Of a DNA stretch of 64,000 nt, positions 12,101-21,600 are shown piece by piece (position 1 is the stretch's first letter; each line of letters starts with the position of its first letter). Source of the DNA: Sthenelais limicola (taxonomy: Eukaryota; Annelida; Polychaeta; Phyllodocida; Sigalionidae); the NCBI GenBank assembly GCA_942159475.1, contig OW804097.1, positions 54,828,986-54,892,985 of the forward strand, read 5' to 3'. The translations under genes and the position numbers were made by a program. The notes beneath the pieces are model-generated. The model was not told the DNA's origin, did not search any database, and saw nothing but the letters and a program-made list of their open reading frames with translations.

Positions 12101-14477
12101 TGCCTTTCCACTCACCAACCACGCCAACCCACCCCGCCGTCCTGGTCGCATAGAAAGACATAGCATCTACGCGACCCAGAGCTAAAGAACAAAGCTGCAG
12201 GCCGAGGTTCGAGCATGCAACCTTTCAGTCTGCAGTCCAGTGACAAACCTACTGTGATATGCCCCATAGTCGAGGGTGCATGGCCTAAAGTCAGTAAAGA
12301 CCTGTTACAAACAAGACCTAGCTGGCATGGCAGAGGAAGGGAAAACGTCCATTACTCCTTTATTCATGCTATGATGACTGTGTAACTTTAATACATTAAT
12401 CTAGAGGTGTCTAGGGGGCGTTCTGTGGCAACAGAAATGAATAGAAGTATCAGATCAGTGTAAAAAGGTGATCGTGTGCCGTTTTGAGCAAGTATCCTTT
12501 CTCTGAGTAGACAGACTGGCGGTGACGCCTCGGGATTTGATGTACCTAGCGGCACCTGGTGCCACTACTGAGTCACCATGGCGTCCAGAAAGTATCCGCA
12601 CAAGGTATCCTAGGAAGTAAATGGGTTATATTTCGGAATGTTAGAGTGTTTTTATATTTAAATTTCCGACGAACTACCCTCCACCCACCCGTCGCGTTGT
12701 CCACCCCACGTCCCACCCGGGCCTCGGCGCTGTTTATTCAGTAAATAAATGGAATTCTTTGCCTCTCGATATATTGATGGGTTATATCAATAGTACAATA
12801 AAGCCTTAAATCCTCACTTAATATGGTTCGATCCGAATAAATCTTGATTTTTATCAAAGAGCAGAACTTCCTTGCAATGCCTATGTATGCTGGCAGATTG
12901 CCCCATCGTTGATAAGGGTGTGTATCAGGGGCAACGCATGGGTTATAAGTTTTAGACCAATATACTGTTTGCAATTGTGTATTGGCTGAGCCAGCATGAA
13001 TACACATGTATATTCACTATAGTGTGTATTGGCTGACCCAGTGTGTATTGGCTGACCCAGCATGAATACACACACATATATTTATATTCACTAGTGTGTT
13101 TTGGCTGACCCAGCATGAATACACATGTATATTCACTAGTGTGTATTGGCTGACCCAGCATGTATACACATGTATATTCACTAGTGTGTATTGACTGACC
13201 CAGCATGAATACACACATATATTATATATTCACAAGTGCGCATTGGCTGACCCAGCATGTATACACATGTATATTCACTGGTGTGTATTGACTGAGCCAG
13301 CATGAATACACATGTATATATATATTCACTAGTGTGTATTGGCTGACCCAGCATGTATACACATGTATATTCACTAGTGTGTATTGGCTGACCCAGCATG
13401 TATACACATGTATATTCACTGGTGTGTATTGACTGAGCCAGCATGAATACACATGTATATATATATATTCACTAGTGTGTATTGACTGACCCAGCATGAA
13501 TACACATATAGGCCTATATATTCACTAGTGTGTATTGACTGACCCAGCATGAATACACATAACCGGCTACCCCTATTAGGTAGATTAATGAGTGTAACAA
13601 GAGAATACACAACCCAAATACACAATACACAACCCCCCCCCCCCCCCGACCACAAACTTGTTGGAATACACAAACATATAGTAAACAAGCCAAGTGTATA
13701 CATGTAAAATGAAAACATGAACCGCCCTCTCCCCCCCCCCCCCCCGACACTCCCCAACTTAGAATATGAAATAATATAAGATAGAATACACAAAAAACAT
13801 ACAATACACAAAAAAGTGTAAAATGCGGGTTTTTCGGTAAAATGCGGCATTTGTGTAAAATGCGGCTTATAGTGCTACCCCATACCGTAGATGATTTACG
13901 CACGTAGGCCTATTTGATCAAACAATTTCCTCGTCTTTTTAGGGGCTGAAATCTAACTATATTCTTCAACTCACAGGACACAAGCTGCTTCAGGCTCTGA
14001 GATCACAGAAGTTGAGAACTAGAGAAGAGTTCCTTAGCTTTCCTTGTCTGAGATGCACACCATACGCATAGCCATAGGGGTTCCCTGAATGCCCTACACC
14101 TCTCAAACCCCCTATTATCGCTTGGCAGCACGCCGATGTCAGGATTTGAAATAACATTTTCTATCGACAAACACAGAGAATAATCGCACAACTAGAATAT
14201 TATGTACGGGAAGAGCAAACTTACTTTCGAAACCCAACTGAAGTTGGATAATCTGAAAGTCATAATCAAACCGTGTTTACCCTAATGAGGGCTATTACGA
14301 CGCCGATCATTGGCATTGTTTTGGTGCCAAGCCGGTTTTTTTTCCCCCAAATGAATTGATGGTAGGCCTATTAATACTCGAGAAAGAACCAATATGATCT
14401 ATTTACCGTCTTTCTCCTGTGCCTCTCCTCCTTTCTCTTTCCTCTCTGCTGCCACTAGATTGTATCGTGGGTGGCAT
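190..14477 (-). CDS. PAF1: PAF1, RNA polymerase II-associated factor 1 (3' end beyond window)
   Basis: PAF1 is a core subunit of the nuclear Paf1 complex, which works in Pol II elongation and histone modification. Nine exons join in phase on the minus strand: 14477-14407, 11409-11026, 10630-10525, 9678-9610, 8885-8782, 7314-7198, 4398-4273, 620-506 and 286-190. They give about 396 residues. Family landmarks in order are an MPPTIQ start, [28 protein letters not shown], the [13 protein letters not shown] block, [52 protein letters not shown], and the start of the acidic tail. Every junction is GT-AG with matching phase. The last exon ends at a gtaact donor after 190, two bases before an in-frame TAG. 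Because known family members continue into a long acidic Ser-rich tail, I infer another exon to the left. It is head to head with MED29, and a GT31 gene lies antisense in the intron 4399-7197. Confidence 0.95.
1090..1190 (-). repeat. possible tRNA-derived SINE fragment
   Basis: On the minus strand 1131-1121 reads GGTTCGAATCC, an exact match to the RNA polymerase III B-box consensus, inside a GC-richer island. I could not find a convincing A box at the right distance, nor a foldable cloverleaf. A decayed tRNA-derived SINE is therefore more likely than a tRNA gene. Confidence 0.3.
1670..1735 (-). repeat. possible Penelope-like element terminal fragment
   Basis: The minus strand carries GAACC-TGTA-GGTTC, a 5-bp stem with a 4-base loop, followed directly by GAAAC and preceded by CCTGAAAAT. 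This layout resembles the hammerhead-like hairpin seen in terminal repeats of Penelope-like elements. The strict hammerhead core CUGANGA is not intact. This is a weak call from memory of the motif. Confidence 0.25.
5128..6585 (+). CDS. beta-1,3-galactosyltransferase-like protein, GT31 family, intronless
   Basis: Predicted type II Golgi glycosyltransferase of 485 residues, starting at the ATG at 5128, which directly precedes a hydrophobic signal-anchor ([11 protein letters not shown]). A candidate splice acceptor ends at 5103, so an upstream noncoding exon is possible; the frame is also open back to 4981. After the anchor come a run of about 20 Thr residues encoded by ACA/ACC repeats, a long variable stem, and the GT31 core: [25 protein letters not shown], region 5815-5895, then [15 protein letters not shown], then [11 protein letters not shown], then [10 protein letters not shown]. 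Family members normally have a DDD-type metal motif; here the first Asp is Ala (AADD, 6109-6120). The ED(V/M)Y motif is kept. The gene is antisense inside a PAF1 intron. Donor and acceptor specificity cannot be told; the GT31 fold is clear, activity is uncertain. Confidence 0.85.
   Translation: MGLAAYNIFSRASRRWLFLGLCLILLSRLWKWHVPNTTTTTTTTTTTTTTTTTTTTTAAAPLHIPPCAFATTDYKQYVPHSCIFTAHGVKPPQRSRSLTIDRQRRFRYDSLMVNTNNSAALQVLKLLQSVSKKLNKSEKMESLHAILTKRRIFPRDTELFLKNWYFRFGQRDQLQLFHNVPFSMFINHQKHLAERPFPPQTRQTACLGCFLMNFTFLIKPRADVCRDRDLEMIVLATSIPSTVKERTAVRQTWGKWTHTQGATAKLVFVFGSGWGKKENMILERESELHGDILQADFKDHYYNLTYKVLMGYKWVMTDCSHVNFVMRAADDTFVHLPNIQRLLHTYRHNTSFLDFQVGFCLHHLKTPRFSWFHNHLTTNDYSYSQLPPYALGTAFISSIKLTKSILTASENIPYFPVEDMYFGLLLPSIRSGCHSVQGFLPNQGRYWETYKSQIYFASHDETPRSLRKIFNYFLSKVNASSSCYL
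5233..5300 (+). repeat. ACA/ACC trinucleotide run encoding poly-Thr
   Basis: A CAA/CCA-phase trinucleotide microsatellite inside the GT31 coding sequence encodes the uninterrupted Thr tract of the stem. Length variation would change stem length without shifting the frame, and the tract could be an O-glycosylated spacer. Confidence 0.8.
6586..9609. other. PAF1 introns between exons; interspersed repeat remnants
   Basis: Apart from PAF1 exons 7198-7314 and 8782-8885 I see no gene. Segments near 6950-7110 and 9260-9530 share repeated phrases of the TTCAAGG type followed by a GC-rich end, and look like two decayed copies of one interspersed repeat. The rest is AT-rich with nothing recognisable. 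Confidence 0.4.
10041..10310. mobile_element. short inverted-repeat element (MITE-like)
   Basis: The left end reads AATTTTGTTTCCGGTC and the right end, reverse-complemented, reads AATTATCTTTGCTTCCGGTC. Further inside, both sides carry CCCGACC/GACCGACC phrases. The size of about 270 bp, inverted ends and lack of coding capacity fit a non-autonomous DNA element in a PAF1 intron. Exact ends and target duplication are not clear. Confidence 0.5.
11410..12950. other. proximal part of PAF1 intron 1, no gene seen
   Basis: This is part of the 3-kb intron between PAF1 exon 1 (14407) and exon 2 (11409). I find only short open frames without family signals, and mostly unstructured AT-rich sequence. Confidence 0.4.
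12959..13560. repeat. 45-bp minisatellite with inverted sub-repeats
   Basis: About thirteen contiguous units with a basic period of 45 bp, some lengthened by extra TA dinucleotides, some shortened to a half unit. A unit contains TTGGCTGACCCAGCATG flanked by GTGTATT on one side and AATACAC or TATACAC on the other, then TATACACATGTATA, which is itself palindromic. Each unit can therefore fold into a small hairpin. The open frames across this array, repeats of CWVSQYTL and the like, are by-products of the repeat and not genes. It lies in PAF1 intron 1. Confidence 0.9.
13561..14406. other. PAF1 intron 1 near exon 1, with poly-C runs
   Basis: Two C homopolymer runs (about 13632-13648 and 13730-13745) and repeated AATACACAA phrases, which look like decayed minisatellite units. 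No exon or ORF with family similarity. Confidence 0.4.
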
Positions 14478-14991
14478 ATTCGGGGTTAATATTCGCAAAA
14501 GTATCCCAAATTTGCCCCTAGACCTTTCCTCCGCTCGAGTGGCAGCTTCAGTGGGTTGCCGTGAGATGGGGCCACCCTAGCCTGAGGTATGGAAAGCCAA
14601 ATTAAACATTGTGGTCTCAAGGGAGCATCCCTCCAATCGTTTGTGTCCTTTCTTTTTGATCGGTTTTTAAAAGAACAACTATTATGAAACAGACAGAAAA
14701 TAGATATCTTTTCTGTTCCTGGATGGTGGTTCCCTATAAAAAGAAATGTAGGGTACCCACTAGGCCTAAAGTAGGCTAGGCCTAGGCCTAGGCTACATAC
14801 CAGCTATACAGCAGACCAAAAGAGCAATCCAGTGGAATCGCACCTTTATTCGGACTTTCTTTAGCATTAGATATTGCCCAGCCATATTTCTAATATGGCC
14901 ACCAAAGTAAGCGTTACATATGGTCACAATCCAACTCACTCATCTTTGGGACCTAGCTGTGGCAATCAAACCCCCCTATCCCGCGCAGGCT

Positions 14992-15035
14992 ACACTTTGA
15001 ACCCCTGAGTGGGGGCACTCAGGGGTCAAAAGTGT
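14992..15035. repeat. inverted repeat (hairpin) between PAF1 and MED29
   Basis: ACACTTTGAACCCCTGAGTG (14992-15011) is followed after GGGG by CACTCAGGGGTCAAAAGTGT (15016-15035). Stem arms of 20 bp with two mismatches and a 4-base loop; AGGCT/AGGCCT on the outside extends the pairing. No poly-T tract or coding sequence accompanies it. Confidence 0.8.
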
Positions 15036-15598
15036 AGGCCTACGCTTTTTTGTTCCCGATTTCGCGGAGAAAGGGGTCATTTTTCACACATAAACATGGA
15101 TCGGCAAATCAGAAATAAGGGTATGAATTAGAAAAACAGTTTTGGTTTACCAAGTCCAAAACGTGTATTAGGCATATGTGTTAATTTCTACGGTACCGTA
15201 CCTGTAGGCTACCATATGCTTTCTACATGGGGATCTTTTTCCAATAAAAAATGGTATAATACACTATGGTTTTGAGTGATTTTCTTGGCAGAGTCTGGCC
15301 AGATCACCAAAAATGAGGAGGGTGCGAATGAAATCTAACCAAAAACAAAAGGTTAAATGTACGGTATTTCAACTAAAAAGAAACACATCAATCGGAGTTT
15401 AAGTGATTATTTTTATATTGATACAAGAGCTACACATACGCATAGCTGTCTCTTTTGATAGATAATCCGTACCGTACTTAATTCCTTAGCCCGAGAAATT
15501 CTGACTGACTCCGCTCTATTTTACTGCTGGTCGCTACACTCCGTAGGTTAGGGTCTGGGAGCCCAGGCTACTAATTCCTATGATGACCTATTATCCAC

Positions 15599-15606
15599 TA
15601 TATATA
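15599..15606 (+). promoter_or_regulatory. TATA-like box upstream of MED29
   Basis: TATATATA lies 61 bp before the first candidate MED29 ATG and could position its transcription start. It is part of a small palindrome (CACTATATATAGTG), so it may be chance. Confidence 0.35.
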
Positions 15607-15667
15607 GTGCTGTCTATAGACGTTTTATCACGGTCTGTGCTGTCCCGCCGGTCAGCTTGCTGCCGCC

Positions 15668-18600
15668 ATGTATGATTCAATCCGGCTTTCCATAACAGCA
15701 AACAACATGGCGACAAGTGGCCAGGCGGCTCCTCCGCCTCCCCAAGGCCAACCGGCTGAGGATCCAATCTCCAAGTTTAAAATGCTCATACCAAGACTTA
15801 AAGAATCATTAGCGGTAGGTCCAACTGTTCTAGAGACAATTCCCCGAATTACTGCACTAAATCTGATTGTTTGGCATCTATTTCCCTATTATCGCCCGGG
15901 AGTCGCGAGGTCTGCCGTTGTTTTGGCTGGGGGAGGATAAATATAGCGATATATATTAATATTCATGATGGCTCACGCAGACGCCATGACACAGTATTAG
16001 CTTTATATATATGGCGGACATATTGGACTACCTGATCCGTGCTCAGACCGCTTTTTGAACTCGGTTTTGCTGATTATGAAGCAAAATATTCGCGATTTTC
16101 TTTGGCAGTTCGAAAGAGGAATAGTAAAGGATGTTGGAGATGTGAAATGGAGCGTGGAAAGAGGCAGGTTAATGAAGAATCGTGATAGGAGAAGAGCTTC
16201 GGTGGTTGACATTTATGTGTACATGCTAACCCTGCCTACGACCCATCTACAGATTTATTCATGATCTTTGGGATAGTTTCTTAAAACTTTGTAGGCCTAT
16301 TTACATTAAATACACTCATTGAAACGGATCTAAAAGTAGAACTGAGCTTGACCTAGTTAATACATGACTGCCATATCTGTGTCTATGAGGAATGCCTGAA
16401 GTGAACTACTACTACGAAGGAAGAATAGATCCAAGATTGAGTTAATATTTAGACTCCGGTTTAGACTGCAAGATTTTCAAGTATTAGGACAGATATGTAG
16501 TCAAGCATTTCTACAAGTTCTCATGAATTTTACCCCACCTAAGTACTCCTGACATCTACTGACTACTGTAGGCCTACGTTCCTCTCGCTGTTAGTGTTAC
16601 CTCCCAGAGGCTCACTCCAGGCATATGTGCACCTTGATGGTTCTTCCCTTTTATTTCATGTCTAATTTTAAAGTTTTTTTGTTGGAATCATGAGCTTTCA
16701 TTCCTACATGGAGACATTTGCTGAGGCGTGGGTTGCAGCAAACACCCAGACAGCGGTGAACCTCCAACTCCACCCGAGGGGACCGGACACCCGGCCGCTT
16801 CGGCCTTCAGATGTGGTGGAACAGGAGCTACCAACTATGCTTAACAAAGAGCAACTCAATGAGCATCAACACTCCACTGGGGGAGCACCTCTGGCTCTGA
16901 TCAGACACCCTAGTGCCATGACTACCACAGAACTCGCACCATTCAAATCCAACAGAACTTCTTTAAATGACTCATCTGAGGGACTCTCCCCCACTTCTCT
17001 CTCCCCGATTTATTCCTCCCCAAATATACAACAGTCGGAGAAAACAGTGGCCATTCACACCACCATAGAAGCATCGCCCGCCTACAAATCAGAGGAACCC
17101 ATTCTGAAAAAAGATACTTATGTCGTCCTACCGAGTACCACACCATTTAAGGAGGTTGTGGAGGCAGCACTTCTCAAACTGAACTACACCCACAGGGATG
17201 CCATGGGGGCTAAGGGGACCATTGAGGTGAAGGGCTGGGAACCTCTCAGTTTTACCATGATCAGTAGAGATCCTGACGCTACCATAGATATAATCCTTGG
17301 AGAACTCACCAATGTGGCCACACTCAAGGTGGTCCTCTGTGGCTACAACCCTGAGAGTGACGATGTTGAGTGGAATGACCAGCGGGTGCGTTGTGCTGTC
17401 AATGAGCTCCTTACTGAGCTGAACCAGTCCAAGCTAGCTAAAATCAGCCCCTTGTCGCAGTCCACAATCTCCAACATTGCCAATTCCAAGTATCTTGCTC
17501 GTATCGGTACGGAAAAATGCCGAGAATTTGGGGTCTGGTACCGACAATTCCGGCAGATGCAGGCTGGTGAGTTTGATGATGGAACTTTTGCCATGGCTAA
17601 CAAAGACACACGTCTTACATTCCATCCAACATTTGAACTGCCCAAGATGCGCGAATGGTATCAAGCATGTAAGAACCCATCTGATCAGATCCTCCGTAGG
17701 TTCCTTGATGAGATTAATGAAGGACATATCCGACAACAGCGGCCCAAGGTCACTCTCTCTAAACTAAAAATTTGGTGGAAGAATGAGAAGCAGCGAGAGA
17801 AGCGGATCCAACTGAAGCAGGAGAAGGCTACCAGTGAAGCTACCCCATCTCAACCAGGCTCACCCATGGGTGGGGACAGACTCCTGTGTCTAGCCTCTCC
17901 GGCTTACCCTAGCCAGCCTGGAGGGGACGGGTCCCTCCAACAGGCTCCCCCTCCTCCCCACCCCCCTCCTCCTTCTTCTGCAGGTCCTCCTCCAGTATCA
18001 TCAGGAGGCCAGCCTGTGCACCGTCCCCACCACCATCACCACCACACTCCTCTACACATACACCAACCCAGCATGGCAGACCCCAGGAGGGACCCCATGA
18101 TGAACCAGAACCACTCATGACTCATGCCACCCTGGCATTACTGACATGATACACACTGATGCTATATGAAGAGATTATATCGTTATATACTCACACTTAC
18201 TGACACTAGGGATTGGGGAGGGGTCAGTGTAAGACATAGATCTATTATTCCCGGGCAGGGAAGAAACAAATTAGGTCCCTAATGCCAGAGACAGGGACAT
18301 CGGGGATCCCTACAACATTTGGAACACATCCAGAAACAGTAACGAGAGAGGTCTTTAAAGGGTTTGCTGGTACAACTATCATGAGATTAGAAAAAATACC
18401 TCTTTGCAGTAAGATAATGGAATCCTTGTATCACTCTGCGGATCAATTAAGGTTAGATTCTAGTGACATCACAGCCAAAGGATAGGCTATATCAGGATTA
18501 AGGTGGTGTCTTTTCCTGTAACACTTGGAAAGATGAAAGTTATTAATCGACTTCTATAGAATAAAGTATATCTCCTGCCTTCCATGTAGACAATTACCAA

Positions 18601-21600
18601 GTTCATTATGTTGGTGATGCTGTATATCATGAGAACACATTCTTTTCCTGCCAAAGTATATAAAACTGAGAGACTTCTACTTACAATGATAAATGAGTTT
18701 GCTGACAGCAGGGAGGTATATAAAGATCTCCCGGCTGAAAGAAATTAAACTTAAAAGGACATGAACAAAAGGTATAACTATTTCATAAAAGCTAATGTAA
18801 GGCAATATCTCTAGACTGAGAGATTGTATTCGACAAAAGAGAGTGGGAAGAGTATGGAAAGTCTATAATATATTTATAAGGAAGTGAAATTCCATACCAA
18901 CAGGTGATTAGTTTTGTACAATAACATTTAGCAAATAAATCGAGGCACCAATAATAGGCACAAAGAGATTTGCTAGAAAATGTATTTCATTCTTCTAAAA
19001 TTTAAACTGAAATAATTGTCTACTAACAATGATTTTACATGCAAGTATAGATAAATTGACCCCTTGCTTGTGGCGCGCTCAACGGAGGGCGAACATAACA
19101 AAATATGACATTTCAAATTGATGATAACAACTGCCAAAGGAAAGATCAATAGAAGAGAAAACTGACCGGATGAATATTATAAGGCCTGTAGACGGAAATA
19201 GTTGTATTCTAGGTGTTGGGGGAGAGGTTTGAATGCTTGACTTTAGTATAGTGTCTCGTCATCTCACGCCCCCCCCCCCCCCCCCCCCCCACACACACAC
19301 ACAGACAAAAAATAATATGAAGTAAAGTTGAAAGTTGTGACACATTTAGACCTTATCATACATGTATTTGTAGATTTATACCAAGAGTTTAATCTCAACG
19401 ACCGAAAGAGCATTACATTCTAGGGATCTAAAAACAAGAGGGATTCATATCTGATGTCAGACTTGCGTTAGTGTTTTTTCCATAACTTTGTCCCATTGAA
19501 TAATAGAAATCCTAATATATGAAAATTGGTGTTTAGAGGGCTCCTATTTAGGTCCAGGTAGGAAACCGTTGGTGGAGGGATTTCTTATCTTCTTAAATTA
19601 TTTTTGTACTGAATATTTTATGCAAAAACCCAAACTGATAGCATGAGTACCATAGTTAGTTAAATTGATAGAATCCACAGCTCGCTGAAGGTATATGATG
19701 TCACCAGGAAGGTAAATCTGAAGGTAGTAAATAGACTGCGTTTAGTCTTGGCCTGGAAATATATGTAATACCAATTTTTGTTCACTGACTTATTCAGTTA
19801 ATTGAGATTATACACCTTTTGCGATTTCTTCCGATGCGTGTAATGTACCAGTTTTTAAAGACTTGTTTGAAACATGCCAATACTTGAAAATCTAGCTAAA
19901 TATTGGTAAATGTTGTATGGTTACTTAGGGTTAATTATGTGCCCTACTTTTGAATAGAGAGTAGGCGCCACTCCTTCTCGTCTACCCCGCTGATGCCATC
20001 ATCTAGCTATGTTTACACTGTCATTGTCAGGTCTTTATAGGGAAATCTAATGGCAGTAAACTTTTTAAAATCGTCCATGCTTGAACTCTTCCGGTTTAGA
20101 TAATATGATTCAATTTCAATTTAATGTTTATAATTCCCAAAAAGAATAATGCCAACAATTCTTGAAAACAAAGCGATGTATTCTTGAATCTTACCTCAAA
20201 CCATTTATATAATCTATGTTATATTAGTTTGTACATAGTCAAATCCTATCTGAGATTCTTAAATACATGGTTTCCGTGTGTTGTAGAATTAATGTTTGTA
20301 ATTTTATACTGCAAGCCTGCCTGAGACTCTAGCCTTAACCCCTATCTCGGTCCTCCCTTGGCTATATTACTTGCTATAGATGTAACTTGTTGCAATACAT
20401 TTCAAAAGGAAAACCCTTCTTAAACCCTTTTCAGACTCTGTTTCTCTCTCCTCTCTTTCTTATTTTTGGTCAATTTTGAACTCTGAAACCCAAATGCATG
20501 AAATACAAAGATAACACAAGGCTATTTACAAAGGTCACATGAGGCTATTTACATGGAAGTATCAACAAACAATCCATTCTGAGCGTGGAATGGTCTCTTA
20601 AATTATAACTAACACTGCATACAACCAGAGTTATACATACATATATACATACATACAGTTATATATACATACATGTAATGTACAACTCTGATACAACGCA
20701 CCAAAATTCCAATGCGAATCCAGAGATATCCTTTATTGACTGTATGCAAGTCACTTAATGGTAACTACCATTTACACATCATGCCTAGATGTCATCAAAC
20801 TGTCAAACAAAGTCAGACTTTTACATTCCCTCTCTTCAAAGTTATGTACTAAGTATCTACCATAGATTTGTATTGTTGTCTTGTTAACATTTTGAAATTA
20901 AATTGTATTTTTGCTACAGACGAATGTCAATGTAAATGGCGATACCTTTTCCCTGACAGACAAATGTTACATGTGGAAACAACTGTTCTTCCTGCCACTA
21001 TCCAACTTTTCAAGCCTGCGATTGGTATATATTTGGCTTGAGAGGAACTGGATAATATTTATGCCTCAACTTTGGGTAGTCACTTTTGTAACCAGATCTT
21101 ACTAGAGTATCAGTATGAAACTTTCTCCATAATTACCACCTCAGCTGTCGATACGGTGGCGTTCCGACACAAACCTAAAATAATTACATACTATATACAT
21201 GTTTAGGTAGCTAGTAAAATACACAGGACAGACTAAAATGTCCGCCTTGTATTGTAAAGCTAATACACCTGTCACACTTCAGCTCAGAAAGCGCTTGGGA
21301 GCGATTTGAAGCGCTTTCTACAATTCGAAACACTTCCAGAACAAATTCTAGAAACTACCTAGGGTAGGTGGATTCTAGATGTCGATTCGATCCAATGTTA
21401 TTTTAGGTAATGTATACAGAACCAAAGCGTTTTGACAGTAGTTTAAATTGAAATATAGAGGGGTGTAGCATGAACCAAAGTGCGCAACGATGCGCATTAT
21501 GTAGTAATGTGAACATAACAGTTATAAGAAATGACTTCGCAATGATTCAATTTACTTTAAATCGATTCGCGTTGGATCTGTAGTGTGAAAGGGGTGGATT

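Larger units (their letters stand above)
14478..15667. promoter_or_regulatory. shared PAF1/MED29 intergenic region (bidirectional promoter)
   Basis: The interval between the divergent start codons of PAF1 (14477) and MED29 (15668) is about 1.2 kb. It must hold both promoters, or upstream exons of either gene. Visible elements are repeated TAGGCCTA palindromes near 14760-14800, the hairpin at 14992-15035 and a TATATATA at 15599-15606. That the two genes share regulation is inferred from the layout. Confidence 0.6.

Noticed and set aside
12959..13560. CRISPR-like array
   Set aside because: The units are contiguous with no unique spacers, and the genome is eukaryotic.
12881..13850. Overlapping minus-strand open frames with CWVSQYT repeats
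   Set aside because: They are translations of the 45-bp minisatellite in several frames, without start context or family match.
16055..16264. 69-residue plus-strand frame as an upstream exon of the homeobox gene
   Set aside because: No family similarity and no matching splice pair into 16690; an in-frame stop at 16663 precedes the homeobox start.
17343..17736. Two 100-residue minus-strand frames
   Set aside because: Shadows of the homeobox gene's CUTL and homeodomain coding region.
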